From: Maritimibacter alkaliphilus HTCC2654
Lineage (GTDB): Bacteria; Pseudomonadota; Alphaproteobacteria; Rhodobacterales; Rhodobacteraceae
Direction: 5' to 3'
Assembly (NCBI RefSeq): GCF_000152805.1
Contig: NZ_CH902578.1
Span: 702,884 to 766,883, forward strand
Length of the DNA stretch: 64,000 bases
Shown here: in pieces, positions 19,486-30,300 of the stretch
Layout: every line of letters begins with the position of its first letter
How positions within the stretch are numbered: the first letter of the stretch is position 1
Notes under the pieces: model-generated
Seen by the model: the letters and a program-made list of their open reading frames with translations, nothing else
Databases searched by the model: none
Told to the model about the DNA's origin: nothing
Made by a program: the position numbers and the translations under genes

Positions 19486-19851
19486 GTGAAGACAGCACTT
19501 TTCGCCACCATCCTGACAATCGCCGCAGCGCCCGCGCTGGCCGACAGCTACGATTGCCTGATGGTCGAAGAATGTTTCGGCACCGATGCCTGCACCTCGT
19601 CCGACTGGGAATTCACGGTCGGCACGATGGAGGACGGATCGCTCCTCATGTCGTCGATGGCGGGCGAAATGCGTTACGAGCTGCTGGCCGAGGACGCAGG
19701 CTACACCGCATGGTCCGCCGCCAACATGGCGACCGGCGAAGTCGGCCTGATGACCCTCACCCCCGACTGGTCTGTGGTCGAAGTCGTCACGATGGGCCTT
19801 TACGAAGGCGCCGAGCGGACCGCTTTCGCCGGGAGGTGCATGGCCCGATGA
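19486..19851 (+). CDS. Small secreted protein embedded in the ABC operon (2)
   Basis: Hypothetical protein of 121 aa starting at GTG. A signal peptide (MKTALFATILTIAAAPALA) precedes an acidic mature region with four Cys (YDCLMVEECFGTDAC, then a late GRCMA), consistent with two disulfides. No family recognised. It starts 6 bp after livF and overlaps the next small gene by ATGA, so it belongs to the same transcript. It is not visibly similar to the small protein between livG and livF. Confidence 0.82.
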   Translation: MKTALFATILTIAAAPALADSYDCLMVEECFGTDACTSSDWEFTVGTMEDGSLLMSSMAGEMRYELLAEDAGYTAWSAANMATGEVGLMTLTPDWSVVEVVTMGLYEGAERTAFAGRCMAR

Positions 19852-20204
19852 TCCGCACGCTCGCCCTTCTCGCGCTCACCCTGCCCGCCACGGTCCATGC
19901 CGAAGGCGCACGCATCAACATTAATTGCGCTTCAGCCAATGGCTACTTCACCTTTGCCTTTTCGCCTATCGATACCGATTCCAGCGGGGCTGGAAGTGTC
20001 AAAGTGAACGGCAGTGCTATTGTTGGCTTGACCGGTGGGTATTGGGGGCCATGGACTTGGTCAATCAATGGAAAAATCAACACCTTGCTAATTGATGGTT
20101 CCCTTGTTGATGAAGGCATTCCAATGCTTTTTCACACGCTTGACACCAATACTTTCCCTCAAACCTCGACTCTCACTAAACTGACTTGCGAGGCCCCAAG
20201 CTGA
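19848..20204 (+). CDS. Small secreted protein embedded in the ABC operon (3), AT-rich
   Basis: Hypothetical protein of 118 aa. A signal peptide (MIRTLALLALTLPATVHA) precedes a mature Gly/Asn/Thr-rich, probably all-beta domain with two Cys (NINCASANGYF and LTCEAPS). The first 60 bp are GC-rich like the neighbours. From about 19915 to 20190 the sequence is clearly more AT-rich, with codons such as ATT, AAT and TTA that are rare elsewhere in the operon. This suggests that the mature part was acquired or replaced. It overlaps its neighbours on both sides (ATGA, TGATG). No family recognised. Confidence 0.75.
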   Translation: MIRTLALLALTLPATVHAEGARININCASANGYFTFAFSPIDTDSSGAGSVKVNGSAIVGLTGGYWGPWTWSINGKINTLLIDGSLVDEGIPMLFHTLDTNTFPQTSTLTKLTCEAPS

Positions 20205-21214
20205 TGGACCTGCTCAACGCCATCGTCGCCCTGTCGAACTTCGTGCTGATCCCCGCCATGGCCTATGGCAGCCAGTTGGCGCTCGGCGCGCTCGGGGTCA
20301 CGCTGATCTACGGAATCCTGAGGTTCTCCAACTTCGCCCACGGCGACACGATGTCGTTCGGGACGATGGTGGTGATCCTGTTCACATGGCTCTTCCAAAG
20401 CTGGGGTCTGAGCCTCGGCCCCCTGCCCGTCGCGCTTCTCGCCCTGCCCTTCGGCATCGCGATCACCGCGCTTCTGGTGCTGGGCACCGACAAGGTCGTC
20501 TATGCCTATTACCGGCGGGTCAAAGCCAAACCGATCGTGCTGGTCATGGCCTCGATCGGCGTGATGTTCGTGCTGAACGGGGTCGTGCGCCTGATTATCG
20601 GGCCGGGCGACCAGAACTTCGCCGACGGGGCGCGGTTCGTCTTTACCGCCCGCGACTTCAAGGAATGGTCCGGGCTGGCCGAAGGTCTGGCGCTGAAATC
20701 CACGCAGCTCATCACCGTCATCACCGCCGCCATCGTCGTCGCCCTGCTGTTCTGGTTCCTCAACCGCACCCGCACCGGCAAGTCGATGCGCGCCTATTCG
20801 GATAACGAGGATCTGGCGCTCCTGTCCGGGATCAACCCCGAGCGCGTGGTGGCGATCACCTGGATCATCGTGGCCGCCCTCGCCGCCATCGCCGGGACGC
20901 TTTATGGCCTCGACAAGAGCTTCAAACCCTTCACCTATTTCCAGCTTCTGCTTCCGATCTTCGCCTCGGCCATCGTAGGCGGGCTCGGCTCGCCACTGGG
21001 CGCGATCGCGGGCGGGTTCGTCATCGCGTTTTCCGAGGTCATGGTGACCTATGCGTGGAAAAAGGTCGTGACCTACATCGTGCCCGAAGCCTGGGCACCG
21101 GACGGGCTGCTTCAGCTTCTGTCCACCGACTATAAATTCGCAGTCTCCTTCGCAATTCTGGTGATCGTGCTGCTGTTCCGACCAACGGGTCTGTTCCGGG
21201 GGAAATCGGTATGA
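20204..21214 (+). CDS. livH: Branched-chain amino acid-type ABC transporter permease, LivH type
   Basis: Inner-membrane permease of 336 aa with about eight hydrophobic helices. The LivH motifs ALGALGVTLIYGILRFSNFA near the N terminus and GLGSPLGAIAGGFVIAFSE in the EAA-like loop region are present. The ATG overlaps the stop of the preceding small gene by one base (TGATG). It pairs with the LivM-type protein to form the translocation channel for the LivG/LivF ATPases. Confidence 0.94.
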   Translation: MDLLNAIVALSNFVLIPAMAYGSQLALGALGVTLIYGILRFSNFAHGDTMSFGTMVVILFTWLFQSWGLSLGPLPVALLALPFGIAITALLVLGTDKVVYAYYRRVKAKPIVLVMASIGVMFVLNGVVRLIIGPGDQNFADGARFVFTARDFKEWSGLAEGLALKSTQLITVITAAIVVALLFWFLNRTRTGKSMRAYSDNEDLALLSGINPERVVAITWIIVAALAAIAGTLYGLDKSFKPFTYFQLLLPIFASAIVGGLGSPLGAIAGGFVIAFSEVMVTYAWKKVVTYIVPEAWAPDGLLQLLSTDYKFAVSFAILVIVLLFRPTGLFRGKSV

Positions 21215-22512
21215 GCATCAACTGGCGCAACATCGGACTTTTCGCGGCTGTCGGTCTGCTGATCCTCGGCACCGGCGTGTTCCAGAGCTGGAACCTCGCC
21301 CTCACGATCCTGAACATGGGGCTGATCTCGGCCATCATGGCGCTCGGCGTGAACATGCAGTGGGGCTATGCCGGGCTGTTCAACGTCGGCATCATGGGCT
21401 TCACCGCGCTTGGCGGGCTGGCGGTGGTCGTCACCTCCATCGCGCCGGTGGGCGAGGCTTGGTCGGCGGGCGGCCTGCGTGTGGTTTTCGCGCTGTTCGT
21501 GGGCCTTTGGGTGATCCTCGGCGCGGTGCAGATCTACAAACGCATGACGCCCGGCAAGACCCGCACGCTGGCCCTGCTCGCATTCCTGATCGTCGGATTC
21601 TTCGTCTACCGCGCGCTGTTCGACCCCGCGGTTCAGGCCATCGAGGCCGTGAACCCGGCCTCGCAAGGCTTTCTTGGCGGTCTTGGCCTGCCTGTGATCC
21701 TCGCCTGGCCCGTCGGCGGCCTGCTGGCGGCCGGGGCGGCCTGGGCCATCGGCAAGACCGCGCTCGGCCTGCGCTCCGATTACCTCGCCATCGCGACGCT
21801 GGGGATTTCCGAGATCATCGTCGCCATGCTCAAGAACGAGGACTGGCTGGGGCGTGGCGTGAAGAACGTCGTCGGCCTGCCCCGGCCCGTGCCCTACGAG
21901 ATCGACCTCCAGCAATCGGCGGGCTTTGTCGACTGGGCGCAGAGCATCGGGGCCGATCCGGTGTCCACCTCGGCGGTCGTGGTCAAACTGGGCTATGCGG
22001 GCCTGTTCCTCGCCGTGCTGCTCGTTCTCATCTGGATGTCCGAAATGGCCCTGCGCTCGCCATGGGGCCGGATGATGCGTGCGATCCGTGACAACGAGGT
22101 CGCCGCGGAAGCGATGGGCAAGGATGTGACCCGCCGCCACCTGCAAATCTTCATCCTCGGCTCGGCGGTTGTCGGCATCGCTGGCGCGATGATGACGACG
22201 CTGGACGGCCAGCTTACGCCCGCGTCCTATCAGCCGCTCCGCTTCACCTTCCTCGTCTGGGTCATGGTGATCGTCGGTGGGTCAGGGAACAACTGGGGCG
22301 CCGTGCTGGGGGGCGTGGTGATCTGGTTCTTCTGGGTGCAGGTGGAGCCGATGGGTCAGGCCCTCATGGATCTGGTGACGGCCGGCATGTCCGAGGGTCC
22401 GCTCAAGTCGCACCTTCTTGGCTCGGCGGCGCATATGCGGCTCTTCACCATGGGGCTTATCATGCTGCTCGTCCTCAGGTTCAGCCCGCGCGGGCTGATC
22501 CCGGAAAAATGA
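21211..22512 (+). CDS. livM: Branched-chain amino acid-type ABC transporter permease, LivM type
   Basis: Inner-membrane permease of 433 aa. The LivM motif QWGYAGLFNVGIMGFTALGG is near the N terminus, and the conserved cytoplasmic loop SPWGRMMRAIRDNEVAAEAMG lies before the last helices. It is longer than many LivM proteins because of an additional hydrophobic region around residues 90-175. Overlaps livH by 4 bp and the following MobA-like gene by 4 bp, so the operon continues. Confidence 0.94.
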   Translation: MSINWRNIGLFAAVGLLILGTGVFQSWNLALTILNMGLISAIMALGVNMQWGYAGLFNVGIMGFTALGGLAVVVTSIAPVGEAWSAGGLRVVFALFVGLWVILGAVQIYKRMTPGKTRTLALLAFLIVGFFVYRALFDPAVQAIEAVNPASQGFLGGLGLPVILAWPVGGLLAAGAAWAIGKTALGLRSDYLAIATLGISEIIVAMLKNEDWLGRGVKNVVGLPRPVPYEIDLQQSAGFVDWAQSIGADPVSTSAVVVKLGYAGLFLAVLLVLIWMSEMALRSPWGRMMRAIRDNEVAAEAMGKDVTRRHLQIFILGSAVVGIAGAMMTTLDGQLTPASYQPLRFTFLVWVMVIVGGSGNNWGAVLGGVVIWFFWVQVEPMGQALMDLVTAGMSEGPLKSHLLGSAAHMRLFTMGLIMLLVLRFSPRGLIPEK

Positions 22513-23114
22513 CGCCCCTCGCGGTTCCCGTCCTGATCCTTGCGGCGGGAACGTCTTCGCGGATGGGCGGGCGTGACAAGCTGATGGAAGAGGTCGGGGA
22601 CAAGCCGCTTCTGCTCGACCGTGTCGAAGCGGCGCTCGCCACGGGTCAGCCGGTGATCGTCACCCTGCCCGCACGTGACGAACGGCCCGACCGCTGGGAT
22701 TTGCTGGACGAAAAGCCGATTGCGGTGGTCGAGGTTCCCGATGCCGCCGACGGCATGGCGCGCTCGCTGGCCGCTGGTGTGTCGGCGCTGCCCGAGGGGG
22801 CGGTGGCCGTCATGGTCCTGCTGGCCGACATGCCAGATGTCACGACCGAGGATATGCGGCGTGTGCTGGCGGCGTTCGACGGGGAGGTGATCCTGCGCGG
22901 CGCCACGGCAGACGGCAAGCTGGGCCATCCGGTCGTGTTTCCGTTCCGCGATTTCGCCGCGCTGCGGTCGCTGGAAGGCGACGAGGGCGCAAAGACGATC
23001 ATGGAAGCCAATGCCGACCGCGTTCGGCCCGTCGTCCTGCCCTATTCGCACGCGCGCACCGACCTCGACACGCCCGAAGATTGGGCGGCGTGGCGGCGCG
23101 GCGGTGACAGGTAA
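22509..23114 (+). CDS. MobA-like NTP transferase (molybdenum-cofactor nucleotidyltransferase type)
   Basis: Soluble protein of 201 aa with the MobA/MocA Rossmann fold. The nucleotide-binding signature LILAAGTSSRMGGRDKLM is at residues 9-26, and the metal-binding region is LLADMPDV. Relatives attach CMP or GMP to molybdopterin, or act on other sugar or alcohol phosphates; the exact substrate is not clear. It overlaps livM by ATGA and is the last gene of the ABC-transporter operon, an unexpected partner for a solute importer. Confidence 0.87.
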   Translation: MTPLAVPVLILAAGTSSRMGGRDKLMEEVGDKPLLLDRVEAALATGQPVIVTLPARDERPDRWDLLDEKPIAVVEVPDAADGMARSLAAGVSALPEGAVAVMVLLADMPDVTTEDMRRVLAAFDGEVILRGATADGKLGHPVVFPFRDFAALRSLEGDEGAKTIMEANADRVRPVVLPYSHARTDLDTPEDWAAWRRGGDR

Positions 23115-23804
23115 TCAGATCGCGTCGAGCAGACGGGCTTCGCGGCCGTTCAGCGACATGCGCGGCGCGATATAGTTCGCTTCGCCGTTCTCATAGCGCA
23201 GGCGCGGCACGCATTCGGTGATCTCGGCCCACTGGTCCGGGAACCCGACGCGGATCGACCACATCTCGGGCGCGAAGCTTTCCATCCAGACGCCATTGGC
23301 GCGGATCAGTTCATGGGTGTCCAGGAGCACGTGCTTGAACCGCATGACCGAGCGCGGCACGTAATCGACGCCGTCGAGATGGGTCAGATCACCCACATCG
23401 GCCAGCACTTCGTCGGTGCCGAAGTAGAGTTCGTTCACCGGGTTGCGCACCAGAAGGCGCTGACCGGCGTTCAGGACGAGATTGCCCGCCTCGGGATCGG
23501 TGCCGAGCGCACCGGCCTTGATGCGCACCGGGCCACGTTCCGCGGCCTGCGCGTTCTCGTTCTCGTTGTCGTAGACGGACATGCTTTCACCGACCCAGCG
23601 CACGGTCGCCGTGCCGTTGTCGCGGGTGATGACCTGATCGCCGGCTTTCAGATCGCGCGACAGCTTCGGGCCATCGATGGTCTCGACAACCGCCGACGGG
23701 GCGAGGCCCGAGGTGGAAAAGGTCGTGAGCGGCGAGGAGCCGCGCGCATCGAGTAGGCCGGGGTCAAGGTCGCGGTCGACGGCGGGGGAGCGAAAATGCA
23801 GCAT
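23115..23804 (-). CDS. Hint-domain protein lacking the catalytic Cys and His
   Basis: 229-aa protein consisting mostly of a Hint_2-type (Hedgehog/intein) domain, recognised from DLKAGDQVITRDNGTATVRWVG, PVRIKAGALG, LYFGTDEVLA and VWMESFAPE. These align well with the C-terminal domain of the giant protein at 24390. In that alignment the splicing Cys is Gly33 (GLAPSAVVETIDG) and the SPNHR His is Gln115 (NAGQRLL), so it should not self-cleave. No signal peptide is obvious. It abuts the convergent MobA-like gene. A TTG-initiated longer form is possible. Confidence 0.85.
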   Translation of the reverse strand: MLHFRSPAVDRDLDPGLLDARGSSPLTTFSTSGLAPSAVVETIDGPKLSRDLKAGDQVITRDNGTATVRWVGESMSVYDNENENAQAAERGPVRIKAGALGTDPEAGNLVLNAGQRLLVRNPVNELYFGTDEVLADVGDLTHLDGVDYVPRSVMRFKHVLLDTHELIRANGVWMESFAPEMWSIRVGFPDQWAEITECVPRLRYENGEANYIAPRMSLNGREARLLDAI

Positions 23805-24389
23805 GTCGGGGCGTCCGTTCGGGGTTTGGTCAGGGGTCGCTATTAGGTCGACTTTCAAGCTATCGGGCAATCATGCCGAAACTATGAAGTTATTCGGGAA
23901 AATGTTGCCGGACCGCGCCATTGAATCCCCTTGTTTTCTTAAGGTTTTAGACGACCCGCCCTGAAATTGCCGCATTTCGCCACATTCGGGACAAATCCGG
24001 ACCCTACTCCATGGCGCATCGCGGCCCGGCTCTTGCCACGCCTTCGGCCCCCGCGCTAGGCTCTGAAAGTCCTTGTTTTACTGGCGATCAGCGTCAGAGT
24101 ACGGACGAATTGTTCCCCGTTCCGAAACAATCATCGCCATCGTTTCCAATTGTCATTCGTGGCGAAACAATGGCAGCAAAATGGCGTCCCACATTGTGCG
24201 ATCACTCACTCACAACGCATCGCCCAAACGGAAAACAACCCCACGAAATCGCGTGAGGTTGCCTCCTGACGACTGAAACGATGGACCGGTTCAATCCGGC
24301 CATTCGCGGCCCAAAACATCGGACCGGGGGCAGCCCCTTCCCCTTTCAGGTCGGGTTGGCCCGCCCGGTTTCCCCGGCGGGCCGCTGCA
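23805..24389. other. Intergenic region between the two Hint genes
   Basis: About 585 bp, noticeably more AT-rich than the coding DNA, with no credible gene. It probably holds the promoter of the small Hint gene. GAAACAAT occurs at 24124-24131 and 24164-24171, exactly 40 bp apart; the first also forms an inverted repeat with ATTGTT at 24109. A GC-rich hairpin at 24358-24383 probably belongs to the end of the giant gene. Confidence 0.6.
24358..24383 (-). terminator. Possible terminator of the giant Ig/RTX/Hint gene
   Basis: An 8-bp stem GGCCCGCC/GGCGGGCC with a 10-nt loop lies 7 bp past the stop on the minus strand. No U tract follows, so it may act as a 3' stabilising hairpin rather than an intrinsic terminator. 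Confidence 0.45.
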
Positions 24390-27300
24390 TTATTTGCGGA
24401 GCATCTTGGCTTCGTGCTTCTTCAGGATCCGGCGTGCCGAGGTGAAATCCTCGAGCCCTTCGCGGGTCTCCAGCTCCGGGAACAGTTCGAACAGTTCCTG
24501 ACGCTGGGCGTTGCCGATGCCCTTGAGCGAGTAGTCGCCCGGCTGGAAGCTTTCCGACCACGTGCCGTCCGAGAGCACCACCTCGTGATGATCGAAGAGG
24601 AAGTGGATATAGGTCACCTCCCGCACATCGACCGTCATGATCTCTTTCGAGTCGACCAGGTGCTTGGCGGATGCCAGAACCTCGCGTTCGTCGAAGTAGA
24701 GCGCGGTCCGGTCGTTGGCCACCAGCATCCGGTGGTTCGGCGACACCAGCATGTCACGCTCCGGCAGGCCGTTGCCAAGGCTGCCCGCCTTGATGAGCAC
24801 CGGCTTGAGGTGCTGCGAGCGGTTCAGTTCCTGCCACCCGATCTGCTTGTGGCCGATCCAGCGGATTTCCTGAATACCGTTGTCGCGGGTGATGACACGG
24901 TCGCCCTCGCCCAGCTCTTCCACCGGCACCTCGCCCTTCGGCGTCGCGATCAGCGTGCCGGGGGTGAAGCAGGGAACGATGTCTTCGATGTTGATGAAGT
25001 TCATCGTGCCCGTTGACACGCCGTTCGAGTCGAAGAACTCGACGAAGCCGTTTTCGGGGTTCGTTCCGTCCTTGGTGACCTTGAGCGATCCACCCGTCGG
25101 CTTGGTGCCGGTCAGGTCGAGCGTATCCCAGTCGTCGCCGCCTTCGCCGCCGTCGACGAAGTCGCCCACGTTGACGTTGATGAAGGTATCCCGGTCGTCA
25201 CCACCATAGGCGTCATCCGCCCCGGCCCCGCCGTCGATGAGATCCTGCCCCTTGTCGCCATAAAGCTCGTCGTCGCCGTCGCCGCCATAGATGGTGTCGT
25301 CGTCGATCCCACCGTCGATGAAGTCGTCTCCGGCATCCCCATAGAGAATGTCGTCGTCGTCCTGACCGTATATGGTGTCGTTGCCGTCACCGCCCCGGAT
25401 CACGTCCATGCCGTTCGACGGGCGCGGATCGAGGAAGGACGGGATCGGGCTGAGCGGGTCGTTGGTATCCGCGTCGCCGTAGTCGTCCACCGGATAGGCG
25501 TCGTCTTCGAGGTTCAGGATGTCCGGCGTGACCGGCCCCAGACCGCCCCAGATCTCGTCGTCCCCGGCACCGCCGTCGATGTCGTCCGAGCCGTGGCCGC
25601 CGATGATGTAGTCGTTACCGTCACCGCCCTGGATCGTATCGTCGTCGAGACCGCCGTCGATGGTGTCGTCCCCGGTTCCGCCGTCGATGGTATCGTCGTC
25701 GTCGCCCGTGGTGATGGTGTCGTCGCCGGCACCGCCGAAGACGGTATCCTTGTCGTTGTCCTCGTCGGCATCGTCCGGCACCCACTGATCGGGGGTGGTC
25801 GGCGCGAAGGGCCAGCCCGCCACGGTCTCGCCGGGTGCAAAGCCGTAGTCCGAAGCCTCGGTCGGGGCCGAGGTGTCGATGATATCGTCCCCGTCCTCGC
25901 CGTAGACCGTATCGGACCCGTCGCCGCCGCGCACATCGTCGTCGCCGTCACCGGCATAGATCGTGTCGTCGCCGTCGTAGCCTTCGATGATGTCATCGTC
26001 CGGCCCTTTGCCCGGGAAGATGTTGTCACCCGCGTCGACCATGTCGTTTTCGGGATCGCCGGTATAGCCGGTGTCGATCAGATCGTCGCCGTCCGTGCCC
26101 TCGACGATGCCGTCGTTGACGAGAATGGTGACGGTGGCCGTATCGGTCAGCCCGTCCTCATCCTGGATCGTGTAATCGACGGTCACATAGCCATCGACGG
26201 TCGGCGTATAGGTGAGCGTCCCGTCCGGGTTGATGACCACGCTGCCTTCCGAGGCCACGGCCGAGATCACCTGAAGGTTGGCGTCGTCGCCATCCGGGTC
26301 GGTGTCGTTGGCGAGCACGTCGATCGTGACCGTCGCGTTGATCGGCACGTTCGCCGTATCGTCGTTGGCCAGCGGCGGCGCATCCACGCCCACCGAAACC
26401 GTGACCGTCGCCGTATCCGTCGCACCCTGATCGTCCGCGATCGTGTAGGTGAACGTGTCGGTGCCGGTGAACCCGGTGTCCGGTGTGTAGATGAACGCTC
26501 CGTTCGCATTGACGACGACCGAACCGTTCGACGGGTTGGTGTTCGACGTGACCGTCTGGGGATCGCCCTCGGGGTCGGTGTCGTTCGCCAGCACGTTGCC
26601 CGCGACCGCCGTGTTCAGGTCGGTGGCGAAGGCGTCGTCCACCGCTTCGGTGGTGTTCTGGTTGTTGCCGTCGTCCTGCACCACGACCGTGATGGTCGCC
26701 GTGTCGGTCAGACCGTTGCCGTCACTGATCGTGTATTCGAACGTGTCGGTCCCGGTGAAGTCCGCCGTCGGCGTGTAGGACACCGTGCCATCGCCGTTGT
26801 CGGTGACGGTTCCGTTCGTCGCCGTGCCCACGTCGATGATGGTCAGCGGATCGCCGTCCGGGTCTTCGTCGTTCGTGCGCGGATCGAAGGTCAGCGTCGT
26901 GCCCTCGTCGATCACCCGCACGTCATCCTCGGCGTCGGGTGCGTCGTTGACCGGGGTCATGGTCACCGTGACGGTGGCCGTGTCGGTGGCGCCCTGATCG
27001 TCGGTCACCGTGTAAGTGAAGGTGTCGGTGCCGGTGAAGTCGAGGTTCGGCTTGTAGGTCACCGTCCCGTCCGGGTTCAGCGTCGCGGTGCCGTTCGTGG
27101 GGGTGCCCACGCTCGTCACCGTGAAGTCGTCGCCCTCGGGGTCCGAGTCGTTCGCCGTCAGGTCCACGATCAGCGTCGTGTCCTCGTCGATCGTGTAGGC
27201 GTCGTCCACCGCGTCGACCGAGTTCATCGGGCCCATGCCGACCGAGACCGTGACGGTCGCCGTGTCGGTCGCGCCCTGATCGTCGGTGATCGTGTAGGTG

Positions 27301-30300
27301 AAGCTGTCCGTGCCGGTGAAGTCGGTGTCCGGCGTGTAGGTCAGCGTGCCGCCCGGTCCGGTCGTGACCGTCCCGTTCGTGCCCTGCCCGAAGGAGGTGA
27401 CCGAGAAGGTATCGCCCTCGGGATCGGTGTCGTTGGCCAGAACCGGCACGTTCACCGCCGTGTTCGGATCGGTCTGGGCCATGTCGTCCACGGCATCCAC
27501 CGTGTTCACGCCGTCCTGCGTCACGTTCACCGTCACCGTCGCCGTGTCGGTCGCGCCCTGCGAGTCCACGATGGTGTAGGTGAAGCTGTCGGTGCCGAAG
27601 TAATCCGGGTCCGGCGTGTAAGTCAGCGTGCCGCCCGGTCCGGCCGTCACGGTGCCGTTCGCGCCCTGCCCGAAGCTCTGGATCGAGAAGCTGTCGCCCT
27701 GCGGGTCGCTGTCGTTGGCCAGCACGTCGATGTTGACCGCGTCGTCCTCCGAGGTGGTCGCGCTGTCGTTGCGCGCCACGACCGAGTTCATGCCGCCGTC
27801 GCCGTTCACCACCACCGTCACGGTCGCCGTGTCGGTGCCGCCGTTGCCGTCGGAGATGGTGTATTCGAACGTGTCGGTGCCGACGAAATCGTCGTTCGGA
27901 TCGTAGGTCACCGTGCCGTCGTTGTTGTTCACGACTGTGCCGAAGCTCGGCGTCGTGACATTGGTGACGGTCAGCGGATCGCCGTCCACGTCGGTGTCGT
28001 TCGCGATGACGTCGATCAGCAGCGGATCGGTGTCGTCGGTGACGCGCACGTCATCCTCGGCATCCGGGTTGTCGTTCACCGGCGCCATGCTGACGGTCAC
28101 GGTCGCGGTATCGGTCGCGCCCTGATCGTCGGTGATGGTGTAGGTGAAGGTATCGGTCCCGGTGAAGTCCTGGTTCGGCTTGTAGGTCACCGTCCCGTCC
28201 GGGTTCAGCGTCGCCGTCCCGTTCGTGGGCGTGCCCACCGCCGTCACCGAGAAATCGTCCCCCTGCGGGTCCGAGTCGTTCCCCGTCAGATCCACGATCA
28301 GCGTCGTGTCCTCGTCGATGTCATAGCTGTCATCGACAGCGTTCACGCTGTTCTGGCCGTTGTCGCCCTGCACCACCACGGTCACCGTCGCGGTGTCCGT
28401 CGCGCCGTTGCCGTCACTGATCGTGTATTCGAACGTGTCGGTCCCGGTGAAATCGGTGTTCGGCGTGTAGGTCAGCGTGCCGCCCGGACCATCCGTGACC
28501 GTGCCGTTGGTCGGCTGGTCGTAGGAGGTGATCGTCAGCGGATCGTTGTCGGCATCCTCGTCGTTGGCGAGCACGTCGATATCGACCGAGGTTCCCTCGT
28601 CGATGACGGTGATGTCATCCTCGGCGTCGGGTGCGTCGTTGACCGGGGTCATGGTCACCGTGACGGTGGCCGTGTCGGTGGCGCCCTGATCGTCGGTCAC
28701 CGTGTAAGTGAAGGTGTCGGTGCCGGTGAAGTCGAGGTTCGGCTTGTAGGTCACCGTCCCGTCCGGGTTCAGCGTCGCGGTGCCGTTCGTGGGGGTGCCC
28801 ACGCTCGTCACCGTGAAGTCGTCGCCCTCGGGGTCCGAGTCGTTCGCCGTCAGGTCCACGATCAGCGTCGTGTCCTCGTCGATCGTGTAGGCGTCGTCCA
28901 CCGCGTCGACCGAGTTCATCGGGCCCATGCCGACCGAGACCGTGACGGTCGCCGTGTCGGTCGCGCCCTGATCGTCGGTGATCGTGTAGGTGAAGCTGTC
29001 CGTGCCGGTGAAGTCGGTGTCCGGCGTGTAGGTCAGCGTGCCGCCCGGTCCGGTCGTGACCGTCCCGTTCGTGCCCTGCCCGAAGGAGGTGACCGAGAAG
29101 GTATCGCCCTCGGGATCGGTGTCGTTGGCCAGAACCGGCACGTTCACCGCCGTGTTCGGATCGGTCTGGGCCATGTCGTCCACGGCATCCACCGTGTTCA
29201 CGCCGTCCTGCGTCACGTTCACCGTCACCGTCGCCGTGTCGGTCGCGCCCTGCGAGTCCACGATGGTGTAGGTGAAGCTGTCGGTGCCGAAGTAATCCGG
29301 GTCCGGCGTGTAGGTCAGCGTGCCGCCCGGCCCGGCCGTCACGGTGCCGTTCGCGCCCTGCCCGAAGCTCTGGATCGAGAAGCTGTCGCCCTGCGGATCG
29401 CTGTCGTTGGCCAGCACGTCGATGTTGACCGCGTCGTCCTCCGAGGTGGTCGCGCTGTCGTTGCGCGCCACGACCGAGTTCATGCCGCCGTCGCCGTTCA
29501 CCACCACCGTCACGGTCGCCGTGTCGGTGCCGCCGTTGCCGTCGGAGATGGTGTATTCGAACGTGTCGGTGCCGACGAAATCGTCGTTCGGATCGTAGGT
29601 CACCGTGCCGTCGTTGTTGTTCACGACTGTGCCGAAGCTCGGCGTCGTGACATTGGTGACGGTCAGCGGATCGCCGTCCACGTCGGTGTCGTTCGCGATG
29701 ACGTCGATCAGCAGCGGATCGGTGTCGTCGGTGACGCGCACGTCATCCTCGGCATCCGGGTTGTCGTTCACCGGCGCCATGCTGACGGTCACGGTCGCGG
29801 TATCGGTCGCGCCCTGATCGTCGGTGATGGTGTAGGTGAAGGTATCGGTCCCGGTGAAGTCCTGGTTCGGCTTGTAGGTCACCGTCCCGTCCGGGTTCAG
29901 CGTCGCCGTCCCGTTCGTGGGCGTGCCCACCGCCGTCACCGAGAAATCGTCCCCCTGCGGGTCCGAGTCGTTCCCCGTCAGATCCACGATCAGCGTCGTG
30001 TCCTCGTCGATGTCGTAGCTGTCATCGACAGCGTTCACGCTGTTCTGGCCGCCGGCGTTCACCGTGACCGTCACGGTCGCCGTATCGGTCGCCCCCTGAT
30101 CGTCGGTGATGGTGTAGGTGAAGGTATCGACCCCGGTGAACCCGGCATCCGGGGTGTAGGTCAGCACACCGTTGGCATCCGCCGAGACGGAGCCGTTCGT
30201 GCCGTTCGAGAACCCGGTGACCGAGAAGCTGTCGCCCTCGGGGTCCGTGTCGTTCGCGAGCACGGCCACCGCGACCGCGTTTCCGGCGGTCGTCGTGGCG

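Noticed and set aside
24011-24276. Two overlapping small frames in the intergenic region between Hint genes.
   Set aside because: No ribosome-binding sites, random-looking composition, and they overlap each other across candidate regulatory motifs.
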